In this document: in pieces, positions 44,858 through 54,411 of the stretch
Numbering within the stretch: the stretch's first letter is position 1
How the letters are laid out: each line of letters starts with the position of its first letter
Made by a program: the position numbers and the translations under genes
From: Lentisphaeria bacterium
Lineage (GTDB): Bacteria > Verrucomicrobiota > Lentisphaeria > Victivallales > Victivallaceae
NCBI GenBank assembly: GCA_900768515.1
Contig: CAAGDG010000153.1
Span: 1 to 64,000 of the forward strand
Direction: 5' to 3'
Length of the DNA: 64,000 nt
The notes under the pieces: model-generated
Told to the model about the DNA's origin: nothing
Databases searched by the model: none
Seen by the model: the letters and a program-made list of their open reading frames with translations, nothing else

Positions 44858-44858
44858 A

Positions 44859-46226
44859 ATGAATCGGGAGAAATTAACGTTCTACTCCGGGCTTCAGAGG
44901 AGGTTCCGCGACGCAATCGATCTTGAAACGTGTCGGGAACGCTTCCTTGCCGAACGCCCGGAAGAGGCGGGGGAGCTTCCGGAGACGGTGTTCGACACGG
45001 TTGCGGGAGTGCTCGCGCCGCTGGCCCTCTCCTACGTCCGTTTCGTGCTGGAGGATGCGCAGCGGCGAAAGCTCCGGCGGCTCTACTTCTGCGCCCGGGA
45101 CGGCTACCTGCTCGTGAAAGCCGCCCGCGTTCTCTGCCGGATGATGAAGCTTTCCATCGACTGCCGCTACCTTTATGTGAGCCGTCACGCCCTCTGGGGT
45201 CCGCTCTACGGACTTGACAAAAGCGGCGCGCTCGACCGTTTCTGCCTGCCCGGAGCCAGAGTCGACATCCGCCGGGTTCTGGCACGGGCGGGGATTCCGG
45301 AGGAACTGTACGCGCCCATTGCGGCAAAGCTGAATCTGGAACCGGGGAAATATCTCCAGGAAGCAGAACTTCAGGAACTGAAGTCCCGCCTCGCCGCCAT
45401 TCCGGAATTTGACGAGGAGGCGTCCCGCAGCGCGGCGGCGCGGCTCCGGGAGACGATCGGCTACTTCCGCCAGGAGGGACTGCTGGAACCGGACGGGGAA
45501 GCCGGCTTCGTCGACGTCGGCTGGGGAGGATCGCTGCAGCACTGTTTCACGCAGATTCTGCAGGCCGCGGGAGGAACACCGATGCGGGGCTACTACTTCG
45601 CCCTCTTCTATGAAATTCCGCCGGAGGATGGAGAAGCGTCCGCCTTCTACTTTTCCGCGCATTCCCATCCGATCCGGCAGCTTCTGATCTGTGTCGACCT
45701 GCTGGAGTGTCTGTTCGGAGCACCGCACGGAATGACGCTCGGCTACCGGCGCACGGAAACGGACGGCAGGTATGAACCGCTCCTCCGGGAGTTCCGAAAA
45801 CAGGAGTTGACCCTGCTGCAGCATGAATTTTTCGAACGCTACCTTGCGATCTTCGAAACCTGCGGCGATCCTCGCGGAACGGACACGGCCGCTGCCAGGC
45901 TGGCGGAAAAGCTGCTGGTGTCGTTCGCAGTCTTCCCCTCCCGGGAGGAAGCGGAAACCTACGGCTCCTTTCAATTCTGCGACGACATCGCGGAAAATTA
46001 CTTTCTGCCGCTGGCGGAACGCTTTACTCCGGCCGAGATTCGTCAACACGGCTTTCTTCGCAAACTGCTGCGCCGGCTGAAGCGGGGCGAAGCGGCGACG
46101 CCCATTCGCCACTCCTACTGGATTCACGGATCGATCGCGCTCAGCGGAGTCCGGAACCGGCGCCTGTACCATTACGAAGCGGTCCTGAACGAACTTCTGT
46201 TTCGTCTCCGGAAGAAACTGCACTGA
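44859..46226 (+). CDS. RDG-domain protein related to the C-terminal half of the HAD fusion at 48613
   Basis: This 455-aa protein starts at ATG 44859, one base after the ATPase stop. I know no precise function. RRLYFCARDGYLLVKAARVL at about 74-93 and CRYLYVSRHAL near 103 match VLFLSRDGEISRKVFQLM and YFLWSRNATLRHC of the 700-aa protein further along. FVDVGWGGSLQHCF near 225 matches ADVGLRGGTTLALKRF there. This is therefore a free-standing version of that domain, which is seen in capsule and rhamnan clusters beside HAD hydrolases. It probably modifies or polymerises the exported glycan. No membrane segment is seen. Confidence 0.55.
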   Translation: MNREKLTFYSGLQRRFRDAIDLETCRERFLAERPEEAGELPETVFDTVAGVLAPLALSYVRFVLEDAQRRKLRRLYFCARDGYLLVKAARVLCRMMKLSIDCRYLYVSRHALWGPLYGLDKSGALDRFCLPGARVDIRRVLARAGIPEELYAPIAAKLNLEPGKYLQEAELQELKSRLAAIPEFDEEASRSAAARLRETIGYFRQEGLLEPDGEAGFVDVGWGGSLQHCFTQILQAAGGTPMRGYYFALFYEIPPEDGEASAFYFSAHSHPIRQLLICVDLLECLFGAPHGMTLGYRRTETDGRYEPLLREFRKQELTLLQHEFFERYLAIFETCGDPRGTDTAAARLAEKLLVSFAVFPSREEAETYGSFQFCDDIAENYFLPLAERFTPAEIRQHGFLRKLLRRLKRGEAATPIRHSYWIHGSIALSGVRNRRLYHYEAVLNELLFRLRKKLH

Positions 46227-46242
46227 GAACACGAAAGACCGC

Positions 46243-46968
46243 TCAACGCGCAACAATTCCTTCCGCGAGCAGCCACTTCTCGGTTCTCAGCAGATCATCC
46301 TCATCATGGACGTCAAAGCAATCCTCGATGACGATCGGCTTGATCTTGTCTCCCATGAAGGTCCAGGGTGGCTGCCCCCCCTGGTTGGACAGCAGGGAAC
46401 GCACGTTCAGCGTCCAGAAATTGTGGCAGAGGAAGTAGCAGGGCGGCAGGTCCTGTCGATTGGTTGAGATTGTTTTCCCGCCGAAATCAAAAAAAGTGTC
46501 CAGACAGCCATCCGCACGCAGACGCTTGGCGCGGAAAGGATGATGGTCCTGCTCAAGCTGAACGGGGACGGATGCGGTGATTTCCGGATTGTCGAGGATG
46601 TCCCGGATCGACTGCTCGATCCACTCGGTTTTGACGATCCCGGAATTTGCGAGCAGCACCACCAGAATATCCGGTTCGACGCCATCATTCTTCATGACGC
46701 CGAGCGCGTGGAGAATCGCGTCGACATGCTGCGCGCTCGGCAGAGCCAGCGCTTCCGGGCGGCGAATCTTCCGGTATCCACATGCCGCGGCCGCATCGAG
46801 GATCTTGTCACAATCACTGCTCACATAGAAATCGGTGATCAGCTGACATCTTCTGGCCGCGTCGGCCGGGTAGGAACAGAGCGGACGCCCCAGTACCGGC
46901 AGCACATTCTTATCTTTGAGTGTATTGTTGCCTCTTCCCGTCAGCAGGGCCGCAATTTTCATGCTCAT
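46243..46968 (-). CDS. CMP-sugar synthetase-like cytidylyltransferase (NeuA/KdsB type)
   Basis: This 241-aa protein begins MSMKIAALLTGRGNNTLKDKNV, with the L-x-G-R-G-N-N-T-L-K-D-K-N nucleotide-binding loop of acylneuraminate cytidylyltransferases (normally R-x-G-S-K). VSSDCDKI near 51 and VVLLANSGIVKTEWIE near 105 correspond to later NeuA motifs. It activates a keto sugar acid such as sialic acid as CMP-sugar in the cytoplasm. It is the last gene of a minus-strand run and lies next to a polysialyltransferase-like gene. Sialic-acid synthase genes are not in view. Confidence 0.8.
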   Translation of the reverse strand: MSMKIAALLTGRGNNTLKDKNVLPVLGRPLCSYPADAARRCQLITDFYVSSDCDKILDAAAACGYRKIRRPEALALPSAQHVDAILHALGVMKNDGVEPDILVVLLANSGIVKTEWIEQSIRDILDNPEITASVPVQLEQDHHPFRAKRLRADGCLDTFFDFGGKTISTNRQDLPPCYFLCHNFWTLNVRSLLSNQGGQPPWTFMGDKIKPIVIEDCFDVHDEDDLLRTEKWLLAEGIVAR

Positions 46969-46995
46969 GCCGCAAACTCCTTTTCTTCCGGCCTC

Positions 46996-48573
46996 TCAGC
47001 CTTTTCTGCTGAGTTTCCGATTTTCTTCGATCAATCCTCGCATCCGGACTTCCATCGAGGAAATAATCCCCTCAAGCACCTTGATTTTCAACTGATCCGG
47101 GGTAAGCTTCTCAATACTGACGGCAACGCCGGTATTTTTCAACTCCTTTTCCATGATAAACTCCGCGGCAATTTTTCTCAGATTCTGATTTTTTGTATAA
47201 ATATAGATGATTTCCGAATCGCAATCCGAATAAAACTCCTCCTGCCGCAGCCGCCTCTTCCGAATCTCCAATGGAACGATGAAATCCCAGACAGCTTCAA
47301 ACCCGGGAGCATAAAACGGATAATCCTCATCCGGATTCAGAAAGATCACCACGCGATCTTCCGGCAACGTCTCAAGAAACGCCGGGAACGATTCCGCTCC
47401 CATCTCTTCGCTGGTGTGAGCGACAATCAGAAGATCCCCCACGCACGCTTTCTCTTCCGGAGCAAACTCGCGGAAATCGAATTCACCAGCCAACTTTTTC
47501 AAGAGAACGCCGTCGGCGCCGAGAGTGTGAATAACCTGTGTTTTGGGAAGCAGTCGACGAGCGAGCTCGACCGCCACAAAATTTCTGTGAATATTCCGAA
47601 ACTCCCGATTGTTTTCAAAACCGGGTGTCAACACAAAAATCCGGTCAAACACCTCGGAAAGATTGAACACCGCGGTTGAATAGATCGTCGCCAGCTCCGC
47701 CGGCTTTGCGGTGAAAACAAACGGAATCAGCTCCGCAGGAAAACGCTGCCTAACAATTCGAGCTTCGGGAAAGAGGTCTTCATAATAGAGCAGATCGCTC
47801 GGGTGCGGCTTGATGACCAGTTCCCGGTCCGGAAAGAAGTAATCGACAAAAAGTTGATAAATCAGACACTGATCGTCGAGAGACATCAGCAGTAGATTGG
47901 CCTGATGCTCGGTGAAAAGCAGAACAGAATTTTCCGGAACAGAGATCGGATAATCATCAAGAAAGAAACGAACGACCTTCTCCCGGACCTCGTCCGGCAG
48001 CTGCTCCAGCGCTTCCACAACACTGAAATGTTCAACATTTGCCATTCCGGAAAGGTCCCGGGTCTGTACATGCCGATTGCAGCAGCGTCGGATGACTGCG
48101 GAACAACTGCCGTCGTAAAGCCCATGCCGTTCGCAGAAAGCGCAAGAAGGAGAACCCTTCAAAATTTTAAAATCGTTGTTGGCCAATATTTCAGGCGTCG
48201 ATAGAAAACCGGCGGCCTCTTCAACAAAAACGAAAGGAATTTCGCGAGACGCCAGATACTGTCCGAATGTGAACTGGGCGCCGGCAACGAAAATCTCATC
48301 GAAACCGTCAAGACTCAACTCGGGATTGGAGAAGACGGAGTCATAATACTGAAGTGACTTCTCCGCCAGCTCCCCCTGAGAATCGTAGCCGCGAACGTCG
48401 TCAAGAACCACGACCTGATCGAAGAAGTTTTCCAACTCCTCCGCTTTCGCCAACGTATTTTTGAAAAAGGAATAAATGACAAGGACACTTTCCGCCTCCG
48501 GACGGCAAGCCAGCCGAAAGCTCATCATCTCCAGCAGATGATAGAGTGTGACAGCATGAAAAAGACATTTCAT
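46996..48573 (-). CDS. Polysialyltransferase/GT52-like glycosyltransferase
   Basis: This 525-aa protein has LVIKPHPSDLLYYEDLFP near 250-270. It contains the K-P-H-P motif of capsule polysialyltransferases and GT52 sialyltransferases, and ATIYSTAVFNLSE near 295 follows as the expected S-T element. VPENSVLLFTEHQ near 210 starts the C-terminal GT-B domain. The last 200 residues are a second region of unknown role, ending in a short coil. The CMP-sugar synthetase next to it supports use of a CMP-keto-sugar donor. No membrane segments are seen. Confidence 0.6.
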   Translation of the reverse strand: MKCLFHAVTLYHLLEMMSFRLACRPEAESVLVIYSFFKNTLAKAEELENFFDQVVVLDDVRGYDSQGELAEKSLQYYDSVFSNPELSLDGFDEIFVAGAQFTFGQYLASREIPFVFVEEAAGFLSTPEILANNDFKILKGSPSCAFCERHGLYDGSCSAVIRRCCNRHVQTRDLSGMANVEHFSVVEALEQLPDEVREKVVRFFLDDYPISVPENSVLLFTEHQANLLLMSLDDQCLIYQLFVDYFFPDRELVIKPHPSDLLYYEDLFPEARIVRQRFPAELIPFVFTAKPAELATIYSTAVFNLSEVFDRIFVLTPGFENNREFRNIHRNFVAVELARRLLPKTQVIHTLGADGVLLKKLAGEFDFREFAPEEKACVGDLLIVAHTSEEMGAESFPAFLETLPEDRVVIFLNPDEDYPFYAPGFEAVWDFIVPLEIRKRRLRQEEFYSDCDSEIIYIYTKNQNLRKIAAEFIMEKELKNTGVAVSIEKLTPDQLKIKVLEGIISSMEVRMRGLIEENRKLSRKG

Positions 48574-48612
48574 AAGAGATTCCTCACTTCTCGAATTTCG
48601 GTGGCCGGCGCC

Positions 48613-50715
48613 TCATACGCCCGCATTCCTGACAATCTCCCGGAAGGGGATCGACTCAACGCGGGCATTGATCGGGGTGAGATGCGCCCGGACGTAATCC
48701 GGAAACTGTTTGGGAATGAACTTGGTGACATACGGCATCATCAACCGGTATGGTGCGATCGCATCCGCACCCGAGATGTTGTACATGAACGGGTAGTTCC
48801 TGAAAAAATCCCGGTAGAGACGGCAAAAATCCAAGATGCCCTCCTGCATTTGCCTGGTCATCGGATAATTCTCCAGCTCCGGCGGCAGGAAGGTGAAGGA
48901 CGCCTCGCCGTCTTTCACCTCAAATCCGCGGTAGGAGGGGTGCAGCGCCTCATGGAAAGTTTCAAAGCAGGTGTAGCGGAATGCCTTCTGCTGCTTCAAC
49001 AGTCCGTTCCAGACATCAAGGTTCTGTTCCGGAGAACAGACGTAGACGTTGAGCTTCCGCTGCAACGTCAGCCAGGAATCGAGAGTCTCCGCATAGACGG
49101 AAAGCATGACCGTACAATCGATTTCAGGATCAAGCTCAAGCTCAATGAAACGCTTGAGTGCGAGCGTGGTCCCGCCACGCAATCCGACATCGGCGATCAC
49201 CACGCGCTTGCTGTCGCCCAGCGCCTGCCGGAGGTATCCCTTCAGAGCCTCGTCCTCCTCCCGGTACGCGGTGGCGATTTCAGAGGCATGGTCGTAGAGA
49301 AAACGGTTCAGATTGGCCTTCCGGGAGAGCACGGAGTCGTTTTCCGTCATCCGGTAGTCCGGCAGATACCGGAAGACCGATTTCGGAAACGAGAGCAATT
49401 CGAACATCTGCCGGATCGTGCAGGAGGCGTTGCGCTCCTCTTTGGTCCAGTCATTGGTCAGACGCCCCACACAGTAACGACGGTCGATTTTATCCATGCA
49501 ATGCCTGAGCGTGGCATTCCGGCTCCAGAGAAAATATTCGGAGGGAACATCGTCGTACATCAGCTGAAACACCTTGCGCGAAATCTCTCCGTCACGGGAG
49601 AGAAACAGCACTTTGTCGATCTGATTCCGCTTGCAGTATTCGTGAATCCAGCTGCAGTATCCGAGCAGATAAATTCCGCCGTAAAGAAACCCGAACTCAT
49701 AGGCCACCGGGAACTGGTTCTTGCCGTTGTGAAGGTGCCCATTGACAATCCCCCGGTAGGCAGAGCCGACCAGCGGACTCATGTTGCCGGGCCGATGCTT
49801 GAACCCGAAAGAACCAACCTGCCGGTAAAAAAATGTTTCGATGCCCTGCGACTTTGCGCCGTCAATGTCGGCACCCGGATTGTCTCCAAAGTGAACAATT
49901 TTTTTCGCTTCTGGATATTTCCCTTTCAGTATGCGGAAAAGATCCCCTCCCCTCTTGCTGCAGTTATGTTCGCAGGAGATCAACACATCGGCGAATCCAC
50001 GGTAACCGCATTTCTCCAGCAGCCGGGTCATGAGTTCCCGGGGCAGATACATATCGCTGGTGGCAACCAGCGTCTTACCGTCCGCCCGCAGCAGTTTGAA
50101 AACCTGCAGCATGTACGGGCTGGCGTAGCAGAGCTCCATTTCCGTTTCAAATTCGATTTCCACCCCCCGGGCGGGATCGATTCCGGTCCGTCTGGCGACC
50201 TCTTCATAAATGTCGTAGATCGTAACTTCACGGTGCCCATATCTGGCGAATGCAATTTCACGAGCCTCCCGCTCCGAATCGACACGAATCGCCTGAAAAC
50301 CGGAAAGCTGCAACTTTTCACCAACCAGGTAGAACACATCCGCCGGAGCGGAAAACGGCCGCAAAATCAGCGTGTCAAAAATATCAAATGAAATCAGATC
50401 ATATCCACGGTACCGGTGCGCGACCTTGACGGGAAGGCTCCGGCGGGAAATTTCCGATTCCGCTCCAGTCAGATAAGGAATCCGTGCCGGCGGCACACCC
50501 GGCCGGGAAGAGGCAACATTGCTGTTGCCGGAAGCACTGTCCTGCAACCGGAGCACCCGGTAAAGGAAATTGAGCTTGGCAAGGTAAAGCCAGGAGCGGA
50601 GCCGGTGGTTTTCATGCCGCTTCGGATCGGCCTCCACATAATTATGATAATTTCTTGATATTACACGATTTGTATCAACAGCCCAATGATACAGGCGATC
50701 CTTGAAACGTGACAT
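48613..50715 (-). CDS. HAD hydrolase fused to a C-terminal RDG domain
   Basis: This 700-aa protein has a HAD domain at about 105-335: SFDIFDTLILRP with D111 and D114, VATSDMYLP, CSKRGGD and FGDNPGADIDGAK. The second half (about 360-690) begins with DKVLFLSRDGE and is shared with the protein at 44859. The first 100 residues are basic and helical. Such HAD-plus-partner proteins occur in surface glycan clusters. The HAD part may act on a sugar phosphate or polyprenyl-linked intermediate. ATG 50715 follows AAGGA, and the gene begins a three-gene minus-strand unit. Confidence 0.7.
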   Translation of the reverse strand: MSRFKDRLYHWAVDTNRVISRNYHNYVEADPKRHENHRLRSWLYLAKLNFLYRVLRLQDSASGNSNVASSRPGVPPARIPYLTGAESEISRRSLPVKVAHRYRGYDLISFDIFDTLILRPFSAPADVFYLVGEKLQLSGFQAIRVDSEREAREIAFARYGHREVTIYDIYEEVARRTGIDPARGVEIEFETEMELCYASPYMLQVFKLLRADGKTLVATSDMYLPRELMTRLLEKCGYRGFADVLISCEHNCSKRGGDLFRILKGKYPEAKKIVHFGDNPGADIDGAKSQGIETFFYRQVGSFGFKHRPGNMSPLVGSAYRGIVNGHLHNGKNQFPVAYEFGFLYGGIYLLGYCSWIHEYCKRNQIDKVLFLSRDGEISRKVFQLMYDDVPSEYFLWSRNATLRHCMDKIDRRYCVGRLTNDWTKEERNASCTIRQMFELLSFPKSVFRYLPDYRMTENDSVLSRKANLNRFLYDHASEIATAYREEDEALKGYLRQALGDSKRVVIADVGLRGGTTLALKRFIELELDPEIDCTVMLSVYAETLDSWLTLQRKLNVYVCSPEQNLDVWNGLLKQQKAFRYTCFETFHEALHPSYRGFEVKDGEASFTFLPPELENYPMTRQMQEGILDFCRLYRDFFRNYPFMYNISGADAIAPYRLMMPYVTKFIPKQFPDYVRAHLTPINARVESIPFREIVRNAGV

Positions 50716-50807
50716 GTCATTCCTTGATTTTCATGAACAAAAAAATACAGTTACTTCATAATATACCACGGGGAAATATCGATTGCCATTTCGCAAAACA
50801 GAAAAAA

Positions 50808-51713
50808 TCAATTTTTCATCCGCCCCATCCCGGCGGCCGGAACAGAACGCCGGAGACCGTCGCGGAGACCGGCCGGAAGTTCGGAAAGGAGACGCAACCA
50901 CCGCAGGAAGGTACACTCTCCCCGGAGAAACGCGCCCGCCAGGCGCAACGCGGTCTTGCAGATCCGGAGGCGGACCCGCACAAGCCCCCTCCGGCGGCCA
51001 CCGGGTCCGGCCGCGTGCTTGAGCACGAAGCAGGTGTGGCTGCACAGCTCCACCCGCCAGTTCTTTTCCGCGATTCCCCGGCTTCGGTAAACGCCGGCGG
51101 CGGAGTGATGAATTACCGAAGCCGTTTCCGAATGACGGATACGCCACCCCCGGTCCGTCATCGACAATGCCACATCCGCCTCGTCGAAGGAGAAGACAAA
51201 GTTCGGGTCGAAATTGCCGACCGCGGCCAGCGCCTCCCGGCGGAATCCGCAGCCGCACCCTTTGACGGTCGGCAGAAAGCCCGCGGGCAGCGGCTCGTCG
51301 GAGCGGCGGACCGGAATCTGCCTGCCGAGCCGGTCGATCACCCCGTTCCGGAATTCACACGCTCCGGAAGGAGTCAGGACCATGCCGCCGACTCCGCCGG
51401 TCCCCGGCAGCGCCAGAAGCGGCGACATTGCCTCCAGAAAACACGGTTCCGGTTCGGCGTCATCGTCGAAGAAGAAAAGCTGTTCGCCGCGGGACGCTTC
51501 GATTCCGGCATCACGGGCAAGAGAGACGTTGTCCTCTCCGATCCGGACGACCACCGCTTCCGGATAGTCGGCACAGACCGAAGCTCCGGTCCGATCCGAA
51601 CCGCTGCATACGACGACAATCTCATCCGCCCTGCGCGTCTGGCGGCGCAGGGAATCCAGACATCTCCGAAGCTCTTCCGGCCGATTGCAGGTACAGACCA
51701 CCACCGAAATCAT
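50808..51713 (-). CDS. Glycosyltransferase family 2
   Basis: From ATG 51713 this gives 301 aa, beginning MISVVVCTCNRPEELRRCLDSL, the GT-A start with the nucleotide-sugar CNRP element. DNVSLARDAGIEAS near 72 and FFFDDDAEPEP near 91 (the metal-binding DDD) are typical, and FSFDEADVALSMTDRGW near 182 carries the acceptor-side acid. It transfers a sugar from a nucleotide donor, on the cytoplasmic face. The ATG overlaps the stop of the preceding glycosyltransferase as ATGA, so the two are coupled. Confidence 0.9.
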   Translation of the reverse strand: MISVVVCTCNRPEELRRCLDSLRRQTRRADEIVVVCSGSDRTGASVCADYPEAVVVRIGEDNVSLARDAGIEASRGEQLFFFDDDAEPEPCFLEAMSPLLALPGTGGVGGMVLTPSGACEFRNGVIDRLGRQIPVRRSDEPLPAGFLPTVKGCGCGFRREALAAVGNFDPNFVFSFDEADVALSMTDRGWRIRHSETASVIHHSAAGVYRSRGIAEKNWRVELCSHTCFVLKHAAGPGGRRRGLVRVRLRICKTALRLAGAFLRGECTFLRWLRLLSELPAGLRDGLRRSVPAAGMGRMKN

Positions 51714-52708
51714 TGCAGCAGCTCCCAGGTCCGTCGCGCACACTCCGACCAGCGGAAACGGGAGGCGAGACGCGGCCCGGCCTCAGCCAGATGCGCACGG
51801 AATCCCTCGTCGGACCGGAGACGCGACATTGCCGCACTCAGCGAAGCCGGGCTGAACGGATTGAAAAATCCCTCGTACTTCTCCCCCGCCAGTTCGCGAT
51901 GGGCGGGAATATCCGAGAGCAGAACCGGAACTCCGCTGGCAAAACCCTCCAGAACCGGCAAACTGAAGCTTTCATAAAAACTTGGCACCACGACCGCGAA
52001 GGCGTTCCGGTAGATCGCCGCGACCCGGCGGACATCCGCCTGATTCGGAACCGCTGCAACCGGCAGTCCGGCCGCGTAACGCGGCACACTCCCGCCCAGC
52101 ACCTTCAGTGGAATCTCCCGCAGCGCCGGCTCGGAGGCGATCACCTGACAGAGCGTGAACAGATTCTTCGCATAGGAACCATTTCCCACAAAGAGCCAGC
52201 AGGGCGGTCCGTCGACGACTTCGCCGCCCGCCAGAGGATGGAACTCCTCCGAAACGCCGAGCGGGACGGCGACAACCCGGCCCCGTGCTTCAGGGAACAG
52301 AAATTCGATCTGCTCGCGCATGTATTCCGACACCGTCAACACACAATCAGCCCGGCGCAGAATCCGGGGAATCACAAACCGGTAATAACGGAGAAAACCC
52401 GCCGGATAACATTGCGGATAGAACAAAAACCGCAGACAGTGAACCGTCACCACCAGCCGCACCCCCGCCGGCAGCGCGACCGGTGCGGTGTTGCATGGAG
52501 AAAACAACGTATCGCCGCGCCGGAGCATCCGGGGCAGCAGCAGCTGTTCCCGCAGCTGCCGAAGTCCGGTCAGACGGATGACGCGCCCCGGCTCCAGGCG
52601 GCGGAAATCGCAGCCGAGACGTTCGAATTCCCGGAGCAGCTCCGCGGCGTAACGCTGTACGCCGGTCACGTTCCGTTTGACGGCGAAACTGCAATCAACC
52701 GCAATCAT
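51710..52708 (-). CDS. Glycosyltransferase family 4 (GT-B)
   Basis: From ATG 52708 (AGGAG seven bases upstream) this gives 332 aa. An ATG two codons earlier has poorer spacing. MIAVDCSFAVKRNVTGVQRYAAELL at the N-terminus resembles GT4 enzymes with the glycine-rich acceptor loop. VSEYMREQI near 125 and the C-terminal VVPSFYESFSLPVLEGFASGVPVL with the E-x7-E motif near 250-275 are GT4 features. It acts in glycan assembly with the coupled GT2 gene. Its start lies within the end of rluD. Confidence 0.88.
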   Translation of the reverse strand: MIAVDCSFAVKRNVTGVQRYAAELLREFERLGCDFRRLEPGRVIRLTGLRQLREQLLLPRMLRRGDTLFSPCNTAPVALPAGVRLVVTVHCLRFLFYPQCYPAGFLRYYRFVIPRILRRADCVLTVSEYMREQIEFLFPEARGRVVAVPLGVSEEFHPLAGGEVVDGPPCWLFVGNGSYAKNLFTLCQVIASEPALREIPLKVLGGSVPRYAAGLPVAAVPNQADVRRVAAIYRNAFAVVVPSFYESFSLPVLEGFASGVPVLLSDIPAHRELAGEKYEGFFNPFSPASLSAAMSRLRSDEGFRAHLAEAGPRLASRFRWSECARRTWELLQ

Positions 52709-53660
52709 TGCCATTCTCCTTTGCCGAAAGCAGGTCGATGATCCGCTGCATGTCATCCGGAACCGGCGCAGTGAACTCCATCTCTTCTCCGGTCATCGGA
52801 TGGGGCAGCCGCAGTTTCCAGGCGTGGAGCAGCTGCCGCCCGACTCCGGAGGGCATCCGGCCGGCGCCGCCGTAGAGCGCATCCCCGAGCACCGGAATTC
52901 CGATCGAAGCGAGATGCACCCGGATCTGATGGGTGCGACCGGTCAGAATGTTGACTTTTACAAGCGAAACCGGAATGGATTCCACCACGCCGGAACGGAG
53001 CAGTTGATAACGGGTGATCGCCAGCTTTCCATTCCGTTCCACCAGCGCCATCTTCTGCCGGTTGACCGGATGCCGTCCGATCAATCCGGACAGTTCGCCG
53101 GAAGACCTCGCCGGTGCGCCGCGGACCACGGCAAGGTAGGTTTTCCCGGTCTCCCGGCCCGCAAACGCGCTGCAGAGCCGGAACTGCGCGGAGGCGGTCT
53201 TCGCCACCGCGAGACAACCGGAGGTGTCCTTGTCCAGCCGGTGCACGATGCCGGGACGGCTGCTGCCGCAGGCGAGCTCCTCCGCCAGCTGCGGATAACG
53301 TCCAAGCAGCGCGTTGACCACGGTGCCGGAACGGTTTCCGACGGCGGGATGAACCACCACGCCGGCCGGCTTGGCGATCACCAGCATCGCATCGTCCTCG
53401 TAGAGGATCGGAAACTCGAAAGGCTCCGGTTCCGGTTCCGGACTCTCCTCCTCCGGCAGCAGGACCGTGATCCGCATATTCGCCTTCACCGGATAACGCG
53501 GTACGGTGACCGGCCCGTCGTCGGAGGAGACCAGCCCCTCGCGGATCAGTTTCTGCAGCATCGAACGCGAAGAACCCGGAATCAACCGCGACAGACAGCG
53601 GTCGAGCCGGGTTCCCGCCTCGCCGGGATCAATGCCGAAGCTCAGTTTTTTCTGGTTCAT
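52695..53660 (-). CDS. rluD: RluD-type 23S rRNA pseudouridine synthase
   Basis: This 321-aa protein has an N-terminal S4 domain (about 12-70, RLDRCLSRLIPGSSRSMLQKLI). The synthase domain has IVHRLDKDTSGCLAVAKT near 135-150, where the aspartate of HRLDKDTSG is catalytic, and GRTHQIRVHLASIGIPVLGD near 245. RluD, RluC and RluA share this layout; the S4 domain points to RluC/RluD. Its first 32 bases overlap the end of lgt and its end overlaps the GT4 gene. Confidence 0.88.
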   Translation of the reverse strand: MNQKKLSFGIDPGEAGTRLDRCLSRLIPGSSRSMLQKLIREGLVSSDDGPVTVPRYPVKANMRITVLLPEEESPEPEPEPFEFPILYEDDAMLVIAKPAGVVVHPAVGNRSGTVVNALLGRYPQLAEELACGSSRPGIVHRLDKDTSGCLAVAKTASAQFRLCSAFAGRETGKTYLAVVRGAPARSSGELSGLIGRHPVNRQKMALVERNGKLAITRYQLLRSGVVESIPVSLVKVNILTGRTHQIRVHLASIGIPVLGDALYGGAGRMPSGVGRQLLHAWKLRLPHPMTGEEMEFTAPVPDDMQRIIDLLSAKENGNDCG

Positions 53661-54411
53661 GACGCATGATGAAATAGATCAGAAGAAGAATTCCGACCGG
53701 AACAATGCCCAGCCCGATCAGCTGTGCGGGCGTGAAAAGTCCGAAGATCCGCGGATTGTCACCCCGGGCCAGCTCGTTCAGGAAACGCAGAACTCCATAG
53801 ATGATCAGATAACACGACATCGTCACCCCGCGACGGGTGTGCCGCACCAGATAGCAGTAGACGCCGAACAAAATCAGCTGCTCCCCCGCCTCGTAGAGCT
53901 GCACCGGGTGGAGCGCCGCCCCGGGATAACGCAGCGCCGCCTCGCTCCCCTCCGGGAAGGTCACTCCCCACGGCATTCCGGTCGGGCCGCCGTAACAGCA
54001 GCCGTTCAGGAAGCAGCCGATCCTGCCGCAGGCGTGGGCCAGCGCGACACCCGGCGCATAGATGTCGAAAACCCGTACCAGGTCAAGTTTGTTTCTGCGG
54101 CAGAAGAGGATCAGCGCGCCGATTGCGCAGAGAAATCCGCCGTAGAAGACCAGTCCGCCCTGGTCGATCCGGACGATCCGCCAGAGGTGGTCGCGGTACT
54201 GGTCGAAAAACTGGATCACATAGAAGAGCCGGGCGCCGACGATTCCGGCAATCATCGCGGTGAGCAGCGAAGTCGACGCCTGGTCGGCGGTCATTCCGGC
54301 GATCCGGCGGTTCCAGTTGACCATCCAGCAGCCGAGCAGAAACCCGATCGCGGCCATCACGCCGTAACTGCGGACCGGAAAACTTCCGATGTGAAACAGA
54401 ATCGGGATCAT
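53629..54411 (-). CDS. lgt: Prolipoprotein diacylglyceryl transferase Lgt
   Basis: This 260-aa, seven-segment inner membrane protein has the Lgt signature GRIGCFLNGCCYG near residues 128-140 and the essential HPVQLYEA near 165. Position 1 matches the family start MIPILFHIGSFPVRSYG, and the protein has the basic loop RNKLDLVRVFD. It transfers diacylglycerol from phosphatidylglycerol to the lipobox cysteine of lipoproteins. The ATG directly follows the DUF368 stop with no gap. Confidence 0.95.
   Translation of the reverse strand: MIPILFHIGSFPVRSYGVMAAIGFLLGCWMVNWNRRIAGMTADQASTSLLTAMIAGIVGARLFYVIQFFDQYRDHLWRIVRIDQGGLVFYGGFLCAIGALILFCRRNKLDLVRVFDIYAPGVALAHACGRIGCFLNGCCYGGPTGMPWGVTFPEGSEAALRYPGAALHPVQLYEAGEQLILFGVYCYLVRHTRRGVTMSCYLIIYGVLRFLNELARGDNPRIFGLFTPAQLIGLGIVPVGILLLIYFIMRHEPEKTELRH

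Noticed and set aside
48538..50391. 617-aa plus-strand frame across the HAD fusion gene
   Set aside because: It is antisense to the HAD fusion gene and has no recognisable motif or ribosome site.
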